64,000 nucleotides of DNA from NCBI GenBank assembly GCA_023265025.1, contig JAHFUP010000007.1, forward strand, positions 46,858 to 110,857. The letters are read 5' to 3'. Origin of the DNA: Acidimicrobiia bacterium. Its GTDB lineage: Bacteria > Actinomycetota > Acidimicrobiia > Acidimicrobiales > AC-14. Position 1 is the stretch's first letter. Each line of letters begins with the position of its first letter. The notes under the pieces were generated by a model. That model did not search any database, was not told the origin of the DNA, and saw only the letters and a program-made list of their open reading frames with translations. Shown here in pieces: positions 1-7,952 of this stretch. Position numbers and translations under genes: made by a program.

Positions 1-2
1 TC

Positions 3-83
3 GTCCTGGTGGCCGTCATGGGTCGGGGCCAAACCACCCGACGTTCGCCCAAGGTCGCCGGGATCCCGGCGGTCGCTTCATGA
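3..83 (+). CDS. C-terminal end of an upstream gene, probably the first ABC permease
   Basis: An open frame enters from the left edge and ends at TGA 81-83, which overlaps the ATG of the next gene (ATGA). Only 26 residues are visible: a hydrophobic start followed by a basic tail. Position and coupling suggest the C-terminus of the partner permease, because BMP-type importers usually carry two permease genes side by side. No domain can be recognised in so short a piece, so the identity rests on context. Confidence 0.5.
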   Translation, partial: VLVAVMGRGQTTRRSPKVAGIPAVAS

Positions 84-994
84 TTCTTCCTGTTGAGGTC
101 ATGGTCGGCGCCGTCCGGGGCGGGACGTCGATCCTCTACGCCGCCCTCGGGGAGACCGTCTCCGAGCGGGCCGGCGTCATCAACCTGGGCACCGAGGGCT
201 GCATGCTCGTCGGCGCCCTCACCGGCTACGCGGTCACCGCGTCGACGGGCAACCCGTGGGTGGGCGTGCTGGCCGGGGCCGTGGCCGGCGGGCTGCTGGC
301 CCTCGTCCACGCCATCCTCGTCCTGTCCAGGGGCGCCAACCAACTGGCCACCGGCCTGGTGGTGCTGTTCCTGGGCCTGGGGCTGACGTCGCTTTTCGGC
401 GCCGCCTACGTCGGCCGCTCGATCAACGCGTTCAAGCCCGTCGGCATCCCCGGCCTGTCGTCGATTCCGGGCGTCGGCGACGTCCTGTTCAACCACGACC
501 CCCTCACCTACCTGTCATATCTCGCCGGGCCGGCGGTGTGGTGGCTGCTCTACCGCAGCCGCCCGGGTCTCATCCTGCGGGCCGCCGGCGAGCGCCAGGA
601 GGTGCTGGCTGCCTACGGCCACTCGCCCCTGCGGGTCCGCTACCTGGCGGTGGTCGCCGGCGGCGCCCTCGCCGGGATCGGCGGCGCCCAGCTGTCGACC
701 GCCTACGCCAACGCCTGGTTCGAGAACATGACCCAGGGCCGCGGCTTCATCGCCGTCGCCCTGGTCATCTTCGCCGCCTGGCACCCCATCCGGGCCGTGT
801 GGGGCGCCTACCTGTTCGGCGCCGCACTGGCCCTCTCGCCGGCCCTCCAGGCTCGGGGCTACGGCTTCAACCAGTTCGCCCTCGATGCCATCCCGTACGT
901 CGTCACCATCGGGGTCCTCGTGTTCCTCGGCCGCCGTCGTGCCCACGCTGCCCCCGAGGGACTGAGGAAGGTCTTCGAGATGAGCGGGACGTAG
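80..994 (+). CDS. ABC transporter permease, BMP/nucleoside-type importer
   Basis: This 304-residue protein is hydrophobic almost throughout, with about eight membrane segments and the N-terminal stretch GETVSERAGVINLGTEG, typical of the branched-chain/BPD_transp_2 permeases that work with BMP-family binding proteins. It would form half of the membrane channel for a nucleoside-like or related small solute. The start overlaps the previous stop, so the two permeases are probably translated together. The binding-protein gene follows after a 98-bp gap containing a long inverted repeat. The substrate cannot be read from the permease. Confidence 0.85.
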   Translation: MILPVEVMVGAVRGGTSILYAALGETVSERAGVINLGTEGCMLVGALTGYAVTASTGNPWVGVLAGAVAGGLLALVHAILVLSRGANQLATGLVVLFLGLGLTSLFGAAYVGRSINAFKPVGIPGLSSIPGVGDVLFNHDPLTYLSYLAGPAVWWLLYRSRPGLILRAAGERQEVLAAYGHSPLRVRYLAVVAGGALAGIGGAQLSTAYANAWFENMTQGRGFIAVALVIFAAWHPIRAVWGAYLFGAALALSPALQARGYGFNQFALDAIPYVVTIGVLVFLGRRRAHAAPEGLRKVFEMSGT

Positions 995-1005
995 CCGCAC
1001 CATCC

Positions 1006-1057
1006 CGAACTGGTGACGGTTCGACCGGCCAGGACCTGTCCGATCGTCACCAGTTCG
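1006..1057 (+). promoter_or_regulatory. 13-bp inverted repeat between permease and binding-protein genes
   Basis: CGAACTGGTGACG (1006-1018) is repeated exactly in inverted form as CGTCACCAGTTCG (1045-1057), with a 26-nt loop. Inner G-U and A-U pairs could extend the stem. No T-run follows, so a simple intrinsic terminator is not indicated. It lies 35 bp before the binding-protein start, where a processing or stabilising stem would give differential expression of binding protein over permease. That role is inferred. Confidence 0.5.
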
Positions 1058-1092
1058 ATGTGAGAGCTCAATACAACCAAAGGGAGAGAGCA

Positions 1093-2247
1093 ATGGGGAA
1101 GGGTTGGAAAGCCGCGGCTTTGGCCGCAGTGATCGGGCTGCTCGGCGTTGGCTGCAGCAGTAACAGCACCTCGACGACGAGCGCCGGCGGGGGCGCGACG
1201 GCGACGGCGCCGGGCACGGGGGGGAAGGCCGTCGGCTTCATCTTCGTCGGCCCGAAGGACGACTACGGCTACAACCAGGCCGCATACGAAGGCAGCCAGG
1301 ATGTGGCCAAGGCGTTCCCGAACCTCAAGGTGCTGACCGCCGAGAACGTCCCTGAGGACGACAACGCCACCCGGGTCATGGAGGGCATGATCAACAACGG
1401 GGCGAAGATCATCTTCGCCACCAGCTACGGCCACCTGGACCCGGCCATGAAGGTCGCCGCCGCCCACCCCGACGTGGTCGTGATCCAGCAGGGCAACATC
1501 GCCACCGGGACCATCCCGGCCAACTTCGGCACCTACTTCGGGACCGTGTACGAGCCGGTCTACCTGGCCGGGATCGCCGCCGGGAAGGCGACCAAGTCCA
1601 ACAAGCTCGGCTACGTCTACGCCTTCCCGATCTCCCAGAGCATTGACAACATCAACGCCTTCCAGCTGGGGGCCAAGTCGGTCAACCCGGCAGCCAAGAC
1701 CTACGTGGTCAACACGTCGAACTGGTGTGACCCCGGCAAGCAGGCCGAGGCCACAAACAGCCTGCTGTCCCAGGGCGTCGACGTGATCACCCAGCACCAG
1801 GACTGCACGGCCACCGTCATCAAGACCGCCGAGGCCAAGGGCGCCTTCACGGTCGGCTATCACGCCGATGCCTCCGCGCTGGCCCCGAAGGGCTGGCTGA
1901 CGGGGTCCCAGTGGAAGTGGGGGCCGCTCTACGTCGACCTGGTCCGCACCACCATCGACGGCAAGTTCACCGGTTCCAAGTTCAACGCCAACTACCGGGT
2001 CGGGCTGAAGACCGGTGACAACCCGTTCGTCCAGTCGCCCTACGGACCCTCGGTGACCGCCGAGACCAAGGCGGACATCGAGAAGGCCCGTGCGATCATT
2101 GCGGCCAAGGACGGCTCGCCGTTCAAGGGCCCGGTCATGAGCCAGGACGGCAAGGTCATCTTCGCCGACGGCATGGTGCCCAGCTACGCAGCCATCGAGG
2201 ACCTGAAGGTCTTCGTCGACGGCGTCGTCGGCAAGCTGCCTACGTAG
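1093..2247 (+). CDS. BMP-family substrate-binding lipoprotein
   Basis: The 384-residue product begins with a short basic signal peptide and a lipobox (GVGC, Cys about residue 19), followed by a Ser/Thr/Gly linker, so it should be anchored outside the membrane. The body starts GFIFVGPKDDYGYNQAAYEG and has the periplasmic-binding-protein fold of the Bmp/Med family (PF02608), which binds nucleosides and related solutes. The ATG at 1093 is preceded by AGGGAGAGAG, a clear ribosome site; the same frame is open far upstream but only over the permease gene. It would deliver substrate to the adjacent permeases. Confidence 0.88.
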   Translation: MGKGWKAAALAAVIGLLGVGCSSNSTSTTSAGGGATATAPGTGGKAVGFIFVGPKDDYGYNQAAYEGSQDVAKAFPNLKVLTAENVPEDDNATRVMEGMINNGAKIIFATSYGHLDPAMKVAAAHPDVVVIQQGNIATGTIPANFGTYFGTVYEPVYLAGIAAGKATKSNKLGYVYAFPISQSIDNINAFQLGAKSVNPAAKTYVVNTSNWCDPGKQAEATNSLLSQGVDVITQHQDCTATVIKTAEAKGAFTVGYHADASALAPKGWLTGSQWKWGPLYVDLVRTTIDGKFTGSKFNANYRVGLKTGDNPFVQSPYGPSVTAETKADIEKARAIIAAKDGSPFKGPVMSQDGKVIFADGMVPSYAAIEDLKVFVDGVVGKLPT

Positions 2248-2784
2248 TTGGCGACCCGCCCCTACCCCTGGCCCTACGACGGGACGCTGGAGCCACGGCG
2301 GCTGGCCCTGGTGGTCGTCGGGGCCCAGGAATGGGGTGCGGCCCACACCGTCGACCCGGCCGGTGCGCTCGAAGCCCTCGAGCGCACCGCCAAGGTCGTC
2401 CGGGACGCCGGCGGCTCGGTGGTGGTCGTCCTCCGGGCCGGCGCCGGCGACCCGCGGTTCGACCCGGACGCCGGCGATGTGGTCGTCGACTGCGCCGGCA
2501 TGAGCGGCTTCGCCGGCGGACCGCTCGACGTCCGGTTGCGGGCCCTCGGCCGGACCCATCTCGCCATCGGGGGGCTCGGGCTGGAGACGGCGGTGTACTC
2601 GACCGTCGGCGGGGCCAGCGACCGGGGGTACGAGTGCCTGACCCTGGCGGACGCGGCCGCCCCCCACGACGGGGCGGTCGCGACTGGAGCGCTGTCCAGC
2701 ATCACCATGTCCGGCGGCATCTTCGGCGCCGTCGGCACCTCCGCCGATCTCCTGGACCTACTGAGCAAGGAGCGCAGCACATGA
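2248..2784 (+). CDS. Isochorismatase-like protein lacking catalytic residues (probable pseudoenzyme)
   Basis: This 178-residue protein starts with TTG directly after the previous stop. It is a shortened paralogue of the next gene: both begin with an ATG-distal PYxWPYDG motif and share the C-terminal blocks DRGYECLTLAD and SGGIFGAVGTSADLL. The catalytic Asp of the family is Gly here (VVVGAQEW against VCIDWQVD), the segment carrying the catalytic Lys is missing, and the nucleophilic Cys is Ala (LETAVYST against TTDVCVHT). The frame is intact and ends in an ATGA overlap with the active paralogue, so it may be a structural or regulatory partner. Confidence 0.8.
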   Translation: MATRPYPWPYDGTLEPRRLALVVVGAQEWGAAHTVDPAGALEALERTAKVVRDAGGSVVVVLRAGAGDPRFDPDAGDVVVDCAGMSGFAGGPLDVRLRALGRTHLAIGGLGLETAVYSTVGGASDRGYECLTLADAAAPHDGAVATGALSSITMSGGIFGAVGTSADLLDLLSKERST

Positions 2785-3464
2785 AGCAGGTCGAGGCCGA
2801 CCCCTACACCTGGCCCTACGACGGGCCGGTCGACCCGGCGAAGACCGCCCTGGTCTGCATCGACTGGCAGGTCGACTTCTGCGGTCCCGGGGGCTACGTC
2901 GACACCATGGGGTACGACCTCAAGCTGACTCGCGCCGGGCTGGAGCCGACGGCCGTCGTGCTGGCCGCGGCGCGGGCGGCCGGGATGCTGGTCGTCCACA
3001 CCCGGGAGGGCCATCTGCCCGACCTCTCGGACTGCCCGCCGAACAAGCTGTGGCGGTCGAAGCGGATCGGGGCCGGCATCGGCGACGCCGGCCCCTGCGG
3101 TCGCATCCTCGTCAAGGGCGAGCCCGGTTGGGAGATCGTCCCCGAGGTGGCCCCGATCGAAGGCGAGCCAATCGTCGACAAACCGGGGAAGGGGGCGTTC
3201 TATGCGACGAACCTCGACCTGCTCCTGCGGGTGGCCGGCGTCACCCACCTGATCTTCACCGGCATCACCACCGACGTGTGTGTCCACACGACGATGCGGG
3301 AGGCGAACGACAAGGGCTACGAGTGCCTGCTCCTTGAGGACTGCACCGGCGCGACCGACTACGGCAACTACCTTGCCGCGCTCCAGATGGTCAAGATGCA
3401 GGGCGGTGTGTTCGGCGCCGTGGCGCCGTCGAGCGCCCTTCTGGCTGCCATGGAGGCGGCTTGA
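2781..3464 (+). CDS. Isochorismatase-family cysteine hydrolase, close to biuret amidohydrolase
   Basis: The 227-residue protein carries the full Asp-Lys-Cys triad of the family: D28 in VCIDWQVDF, K134 in VDKPGKGAF and C167 in GITTDVCVHTTMREAN. The pattern RIGAGIGDAGPCGRI together with KGEPGWEI and QGGVFGAV matches what is known of biuret hydrolases and their close relatives, which hydrolyse the amide of urea-like compounds. Cytoplasmic, no signal peptide. It is coupled by ATGA to the degenerate paralogue before it and by TTGA to the amidase after it, so the three are one translational unit downstream of the importer. The exact substrate is inferred. Confidence 0.8.
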   Translation: MKQVEADPYTWPYDGPVDPAKTALVCIDWQVDFCGPGGYVDTMGYDLKLTRAGLEPTAVVLAAARAAGMLVVHTREGHLPDLSDCPPNKLWRSKRIGAGIGDAGPCGRILVKGEPGWEIVPEVAPIEGEPIVDKPGKGAFYATNLDLLLRVAGVTHLIFTGITTDVCVHTTMREANDKGYECLLLEDCTGATDYGNYLAALQMVKMQGGVFGAVAPSSALLAAMEAA

Positions 3465-4939
3465 CCACAACGCCGGCGGGGAGTATGGGTCGCGAGGCGG
3501 TGGCGGCCGCGCTGGCCAACCTGGCGATGTACCGGCCCGACCGTGCTGATCGCCGGCCGGTGTTCGAGGTGCCGGCCCCGGCGTCGGCCGCCGGGCCACC
3601 GGCGGACTGCGTGCCCTCCGGGGTCGCCCCTGGGCCGCTCGGCGCCGCCGCCGCCGATCTGCGGGCCGGCCGAGCGACCAGCGTGCAGTTGGTCGAGGAG
3701 GCATTGCTCGCCGTTGAGAAGCACGACGGCGAGCTGCACGCTGTGGTCCACCTGATGGACGCCTCGGCCCGGGCCGAGGCCGAGGCCTGCGACGCCGAGG
3801 CCGGCGCCGGCCGGTGGCGGGGGCCGCTCCACGGGATCCCGATCACGGTCAAGGACGTCATCGATGTCGCCGGCGCACCGACCCGGGCCGGCTCCGCCGC
3901 CTACGACGACCTGCCGGCGGCCGACGCCGCCTCGGTCGCCCTGCTCCGTGCCGCCGGCGCCATCGTGCTGGCCAAGGTCAGCACCCACGAGTTCGCCCTG
4001 GGCGTGACCACACCTCAGAGTCGCAACCCCCACGACCCGACCCGGATACCCGGGGGGTCCAGCGGCGGGTCGGCCATCGCGGTGACCACCGGCATGGGCC
4101 TCGGCTCCCTCGGCACCGACACCCGGGCGTCGATCCGGGTGCCGGCGGCGCTGTCCGGCGCCGTCGGCCTCAAGCCGACCTACGGGACGATTTCGACCGC
4201 GGGCGTGGTGCCGCTCTCCTGGACCATGGACCATGTCGCCCCCATGGCCGCGACCGTCGGCGACGCCGCCCTCCTGCTCGACGCCCTGCGCCCGGGCATG
4301 GCCCCGGTGGCGCCGTGGACCGGCGCCGGCGTGGCCGGCGTGGGCATCGGCGTGCCGGAGGCCGCCTTCGAGGGCGCCGAGGCCGGCGTCGCCGCCTGCG
4401 TGCACGGCGCCATCGACATCCTCGCCGGCCTCGGCGGCGTGGTCGGGACGGCGCCCCGGCCGACCGCCGCCGACCTCGAAGCGGCCAACAGCGCCGGCCT
4501 GCTCGTCAGCCGGTGCGAGGCGGCCGCCTTCCATCGCGCCCTCGCCGCCGACCGCAGCCTCTACTGGGACGAGGTGGCGGACCAGCTCGACGCAGCCAAC
4601 GGCGTCGCCGCCGTCGACTACATCGACGCCCAGCGCCTCCGGGCCGAGCTGCTTGACGCGTTCATCGACCTGTTCGCCGGCGTCGACCTCCTGGTCATGC
4701 CCACCGTGCCGATCGTCGCCCCTCCGGTCGCGGACTTCGCCCGGCACCTCCTGCTGCTGTCCCGCAACGCAATCCCGTGGAGCTTCACCGGCCTGCCGGC
4801 CGTGTCGGTGCCGTGCGGGTGGTCCGAGGGACTACCGGTCGGCGTGCAGCTCGTCGCCGGGCCGGGTCGCGAGGACCTCCTCGTCGCCGCCGGCGCCGCC
4901 CTGGAGCGCGCCCAGGGCTCCGCCCTCAATCGAGCGTAG
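3461..4939 (+). CDS. Amidase-signature hydrolase (AtzE/allophanate-hydrolase-like)
   Basis: The 492-residue protein has the amidase signature fold: K131 (ITVKDVID), the Gly/Ser-rich loop GGSSGGSA (about 199-205) with the cis-Ser, and S224 as expected nucleophile in GTDTRASIRVPAA. In most relatives the last motif reads TGGS; here it is TRAS, which changes the residues next to the oxyanion hole. The TTG start at 3461 overlaps the previous stop. With the biuret-hydrolase-like neighbour the natural reading is stepwise hydrolysis of an amide, biuret or allophanate-type compound. The last 108 bp overlap a convergent gene. Confidence 0.82.
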   Translation: MTTTPAGSMGREAVAAALANLAMYRPDRADRRPVFEVPAPASAAGPPADCVPSGVAPGPLGAAAADLRAGRATSVQLVEEALLAVEKHDGELHAVVHLMDASARAEAEACDAEAGAGRWRGPLHGIPITVKDVIDVAGAPTRAGSAAYDDLPAADAASVALLRAAGAIVLAKVSTHEFALGVTTPQSRNPHDPTRIPGGSSGGSAIAVTTGMGLGSLGTDTRASIRVPAALSGAVGLKPTYGTISTAGVVPLSWTMDHVAPMAATVGDAALLLDALRPGMAPVAPWTGAGVAGVGIGVPEAAFEGAEAGVAACVHGAIDILAGLGGVVGTAPRPTAADLEAANSAGLLVSRCEAAAFHRALAADRSLYWDEVADQLDAANGVAAVDYIDAQRLRAELLDAFIDLFAGVDLLVMPTVPIVAPPVADFARHLLLLSRNAIPWSFTGLPAVSVPCGWSEGLPVGVQLVAGPGREDLLVAAGAALERAQGSALNRA

Positions 4940-5626
4940 GAGCCCGGCGAGGGCGGCCGGCCCTTCGAGCTGGGCCAGGTGGCCGACGCCGGGCAGGACC
5001 GCCGGTGAGCGGGCGGTGTAGCCGGCGACGACGGCTGCGGCGGCCTTCCGGATGCGAGGGCTCTCCTCGCCGACGCTGCTGAGGACTGGCGCGCCCGCCA
5101 GGCCGGCGAGCTGGGCCGGCGTCGGCGCGAAGGCCAGGAACAACGGCACCTCGGCCCGCACGACGGCCTGGTTACGCATGGCGCCGGCCCGCTGCCCCGG
5201 GCTCAGGCGGTCCCATGCCGACGGCCCGACCAGCGTCCGCAGGAAGTCGACCACGCCGGCCTCGCCGGGCGTCGCCGCCAGCTGCCCGGCCGCCGCGCTG
5301 ACCTGGACGTGGAGCTCGTGCGCCACCGGCCCGACCAGCGGCTCGTGGACCACGGCGGCGGCGACCAGCTCGGGGTGGGCCACGGCCAGGGCCAGCACCA
5401 GCGTGGCCCCGCCCGAGACCCCGACGAAGGCCGCCGGCCCCCCGGCCAGGCGGGCGATGTCCTCCACCAGTTCCTCGAACGACGCGGCCGGAGCGGCGGC
5501 GACGCCATAGCCCCACCGGCTGGCGACGACCACCTCGTGGTCCGCGGCCAGGTCGGCGGCCAGCGCCCTGTAGGACCATGACCCGATCCCGACCCCGTGG
5601 ACCAGCAAGGCCCGGAGGCCGGTCAC
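4832..5626 (-). CDS. Alpha/beta-fold hydrolase
   Basis: The 264-residue product shows an N-terminal LLVHGVGIGSWSY (oxyanion region), the nucleophile elbow GVSGG and a C-terminal VGHLAQLEGP that supplies the catalytic His, all typical of small alpha/beta hydrolases. The GTG at 5626 overlaps the stop of the response-regulator gene (GTGA), so the two are co-translated. Its 3' end runs 108 bp into the convergent amidase gene; the extra C-terminal tail after the last conserved helix is encoded there and may be dispensable. The substrate is unknown. Confidence 0.75.
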   Translation of the reverse strand: MTGLRALLVHGVGIGSWSYRALAADLAADHEVVVASRWGYGVAAAPAASFEELVEDIARLAGGPAAFVGVSGGATLVLALAVAHPELVAAAVVHEPLVGPVAHELHVQVSAAAGQLAATPGEAGVVDFLRTLVGPSAWDRLSPGQRAGAMRNQAVVRAEVPLFLAFAPTPAQLAGLAGAPVLSSVGEESPRIRKAAAAVVAGYTARSPAVLPGVGHLAQLEGPAALAGLLRSIEGGALGALQGGAGGDEEVLATRPGDELHADR

Positions 5627-6321
5627 GGGTCGAAGCGGTAGCCCACGCCCCGCACCGTCGTGATCCAGCGCGGGTGGTCCGGGTCCGGCTCGATCCGCCG
5701 CCGGATGCGACGGATGTGCTCGGTGACGGTGTCCGGGTCCTGCCACTCCTGGGAGGAGTCCCAGACGTTCGCCAGCAGCTGCTGGCGGGAGAACACCTGG
5801 CGGGGCGACCCGGCGAGGAACGCCAGGAGGTCGAACTCCCGCGCCGTCAGGGTGACCGGCTCCTCGCCGGCGGTGACCTCGCGGGTGCCGAGGTCGAGCG
5901 TCAGCCCTTCGAACTGGAGCACGGACTGCGGGGCGGAGACGCGGGTCCGCCGCAGCACGGAGCTGATGCGTGCGCTCAGCTCGCCCGGGGAGAACGGCTT
6001 CACGACGTAGTCGTCGGCCCCGAGCTTCAGCCCGAGGATGCGATCGGCCTCACTGCCCCGGGCGGTGAGGAGGATGACGGGGACGTCGCTGTCGCGCCGC
6101 AACCGGGTGAGGATGTCCAGGCCGTCCTGGGCCGGGAGCATGAGGTCGAGCAGGATGAGGTCGGGAGGGGTGGCGGCGATGGCCGCGAGCGCCGATGCGC
6201 CGTCGGGCACCGGGTCGACGGAGTAGCCCTCCATCTCCAGGTACCGGGTCAGCAGCACCCGGACCGACTCGTCGTCGTCGACCACGAGCACCCTGCCAGC
6301 GGCTGGCGATTCCAAAGTCAC
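5623..6321 (-). CDS. OmpR/PhoB-family response regulator
   Basis: The 232-residue protein has a receiver domain (VLVVDDDES, phospho-acceptor Asp in LILLDLMLP, conserved Lys in VVKPF) followed by a winged-helix DNA-binding domain ending WITTVRGVGYRF. The GTG at 6321 is chosen because the receiver begins about ten residues later and a G-rich stretch precedes it; the open frame continues upstream without support. No kinase is in the same operon; the membrane kinase at 7949 or a distant one could be its partner. The gene is coupled to the hydrolase downstream. Confidence 0.85.
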   Translation of the reverse strand: MTLESPAAGRVLVVDDDESVRVLLTRYLEMEGYSVDPVPDGASALAAIAATPPDLILLDLMLPAQDGLDILTRLRRDSDVPVILLTARGSEADRILGLKLGADDYVVKPFSPGELSARISSVLRRTRVSAPQSVLQFEGLTLDLGTREVTAGEEPVTLTAREFDLLAFLAGSPRQVFSRQQLLANVWDSSQEWQDPDTVTEHIRRIRRRIEPDPDHPRWITTVRGVGYRFDP

Positions 6322-6339
6322 AACCCCCAGGGTAGAAGT

Positions 6340-6356
6340 GTTGGGCAAAGGTTGGG
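6340..6356. promoter_or_regulatory. Candidate tandem OmpR-type binding site
   Basis: GTTGGG occurs at 6340-6345 and again at 6351-6356, an 11-bp period. OmpR/PhoB regulators bind direct repeats with this spacing. It sits about 20 bp upstream of the regulator start and faces the HPt gene on the other side, so autoregulation or control of the divergent cluster is possible. Confidence 0.35.
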
Positions 6357-6496
6357 TTTGGATGGGCTTGCCCGTGGGGTGAACACGCCGACACTGTCCC
6401 CATGAGCCACGGCCGACCGGATGACCGCGTTCAAGTCCCCCGACGATCCGGTCGATAAGCATGAGGAGATCCGCTGCGACCGATGAGGGGGCGAGG

Positions 6497-6931
6497 ATGA
6501 GGCACGATGGAGCGGCGTTGGCTCATCCAGACGACCCCGGGATGTTGGCGGACGAGGACCGTCCGCCCGGACCTGACCGTCCACCGGTCGACGAGGCGGT
6601 CATCGACCAGCTGGCCAGCATCACCGATGGCCAGGGCGACAGCGTCCTGGGCGAGCTCCTGAACGCGTTCCTGTCCGCGGTGCCGGAGCGGCTGGACACG
6701 CTCGACCTGGCCGTGGCCGGCGGTGACGCCGAGGCGGTGGCCGAGCAGGCTCACGCCCTCACCGGGAGCGCGGCCAGCTTCGGCGCGGTCGGTATGGCCG
6801 ATCTGTGCCGGGAGCTGCGGGTGGTGGCCGTGCGAGGCGACATGGACGGCGCGACACACCTGGTCCGTGAGCTGCAGGCCGAGTTTCTGCGGGTCCGATC
6901 GTGGCTGGCGGACTTCCGGAGCAGACCGTGA
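6497..6931 (+). CDS. HPt phosphotransfer protein
   Basis: About 144 residues, mostly helical. The stretch AHALTGSAASFGA matches the HPt signature HxLKGSA, with the His as phospho-acceptor, so it should relay phosphate between receivers. The ATG at 6497 has a purine-rich AGGGGG upstream; an ATG at 6461 in the same frame is an alternative. The end overlaps the next gene (GTGA at 6928-6931). The N-terminal ~35 residues are Pro/Asp-rich and poorly structured. Confidence 0.78.
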   Translation: MRHDGAALAHPDDPGMLADEDRPPGPDRPPVDEAVIDQLASITDGQGDSVLGELLNAFLSAVPERLDTLDLAVAGGDAEAVAEQAHALTGSAASFGAVGMADLCRELRVVAVRGDMDGATHLVRELQAEFLRVRSWLADFRSRP

Positions 6932-7884
6932 ACGTCGTCGTCGTCGACGACGATCCCCTGGTCAGACTGGTCCTCGCCCGGGCCGTGGCCAGCATGGGCC
7001 ACGTCTCCCTGCCCGCCGAGAATGGTGACGCCGCGCTGCAGCTGGTCGAGACGAAGTCGGTCGACGTCGTCGTCAGCGACTGGATGATGCCGGGGATGAC
7101 AGGCCTGGAGCTTTGCCAGCGGATCCGGGCCCGGGATGCCATCGAGTACGTGTACTTCATGCTCGTCACCGCGCTGGACGACAGCGAGCATGCGCTCGCC
7201 GGCATCGAGGCCGGCGTGGACGACTGCCTCGTCAAGCCCGTCCGGCCCTTTGACCTGCGGCTTCGGCTGATGGTCGCCGAGCGCGTCACTGGGCTGCACC
7301 GGCGGCTGGCCGAGCGCCAGCGGGGCCTGGAGCGGACCAACGTCGAGATGGCGGTGACCGCCCGGCTCGACCCCCTCACCGGACTCGGGAACCGGCTGAA
7401 GATGGCCGAGGACCTGGAAATCTTCCGCTCGCGGCGGGAGCGCTACCACGAGCCCTTCGGCGTGGCCCTGTTCGACCTCGACCACTTCAAGTCGCTCAAC
7501 GACGCCGCCGGCCACCTGGCCGGCGACCGGGCCCTCCGCCAGGTCGCCGCCATCATCCGCCGGGAGCTGCGCGACTCCGACATGGCATACCGCTACGGGG
7601 GCGAGGAGCTGCTCGTGGTGCTGCCCGCCGGCGTCCGCAGCGTGGCGGCCGCGGCCGAGCGCATCCGCAAGGCGGTCGAGAACGCGGCCATTCCGCACCC
7701 GGGCCGGCCCGGCCCCGAGACGGTCGTGACGCTCAGCGTCGGGGTTGCTGCAGCCGAGGGCGACGCCGAGAGCTACCTACTGGCCGCCGACGCCGCCCTC
7801 TACAAAGCGAAGTCGCAGGGCCGCAACCAGATGGCGGTGGCGGGCCGCTGGTTCGCCATCCCGGAGCTGGCGGCGCAACCATGA
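6928..7884 (+). CDS. Receiver-GGDEF protein (probable diguanylate cyclase)
   Basis: An N-terminal receiver (VVVVDDDPLV, Asp in VVVSDWMMPG, Lys in CLVKPVRPF) is joined to a GGDEF domain. The active-site motif reads RYGGEEL, an accepted active variant, and RDSD five residues upstream is a complete RxxD inhibitory site for c-di-GMP. It should make c-di-GMP from GTP when its receiver is phosphorylated and be limited by product. The GTG at 6928 overlaps the HPt stop; a GTG at 6901 is in frame but would overlap more. A relay mini-ORF links it to the kinase. Confidence 0.87.
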   Translation: MNVVVVDDDPLVRLVLARAVASMGHVSLPAENGDAALQLVETKSVDVVVSDWMMPGMTGLELCQRIRARDAIEYVYFMLVTALDDSEHALAGIEAGVDDCLVKPVRPFDLRLRLMVAERVTGLHRRLAERQRGLERTNVEMAVTARLDPLTGLGNRLKMAEDLEIFRSRRERYHEPFGVALFDLDHFKSLNDAAGHLAGDRALRQVAAIIRRELRDSDMAYRYGGEELLVVLPAGVRSVAAAAERIRKAVENAAIPHPGRPGPETVVTLSVGVAAAEGDAESYLLAADAALYKAKSQGRNQMAVAGRWFAIPELAAQP

Positions 7885-7952
7885 CCGGCCCGGGAGGCCG
7901 GTCGGGAAACGATGACCGGGCCACTCTCCCGAAGGGAGCGTGGCTCCGGTGA
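7881..7952 (+). CDS. 23-codon relay mini-ORF between the GGDEF and kinase genes
   Basis: ATG 7881 overlaps the stop of the preceding gene (ATGA) and the frame ends at TGA 7950-7952, which overlaps the GTG start of the kinase (GTGA). The peptide begins MTGPGGRS. A second 23-codon frame at 47457-47528 has the same length, the same first eight residues and the same two overlaps. Two hairpins lie inside, the second containing the kinase's AAGGGAG ribosome site, so ribosomes crossing the frame would open it. The peptide itself may have no function. Confidence 0.5.
   Translation: MTGPGGRSGNDDRATLPKGAWLR
7883..7938 (+). promoter_or_regulatory. Two-hairpin element ahead of the kinase gene
   Basis: Hairpin 1 is GACCGGCC, loop CGGGA, GGCCGGTC (7883-7903), beginning within the upstream stop. 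After 22 nt comes hairpin 2, CTCCC, loop GAA, GGGAG (7926-7938), which buries the Shine-Dalgarno. Loop 1 CGGGA could also pair with TCCCG of hairpin 2. The same layout with identical spacing is at 47459-47516. Confidence 0.5.

Noticed and set aside
256..1092. Upstream extension of the BMP lipoprotein frame
   Set aside because: It overlaps the permease gene in another frame, would bury the signal peptide and has no ribosome site; ATG 1093 is well supported.
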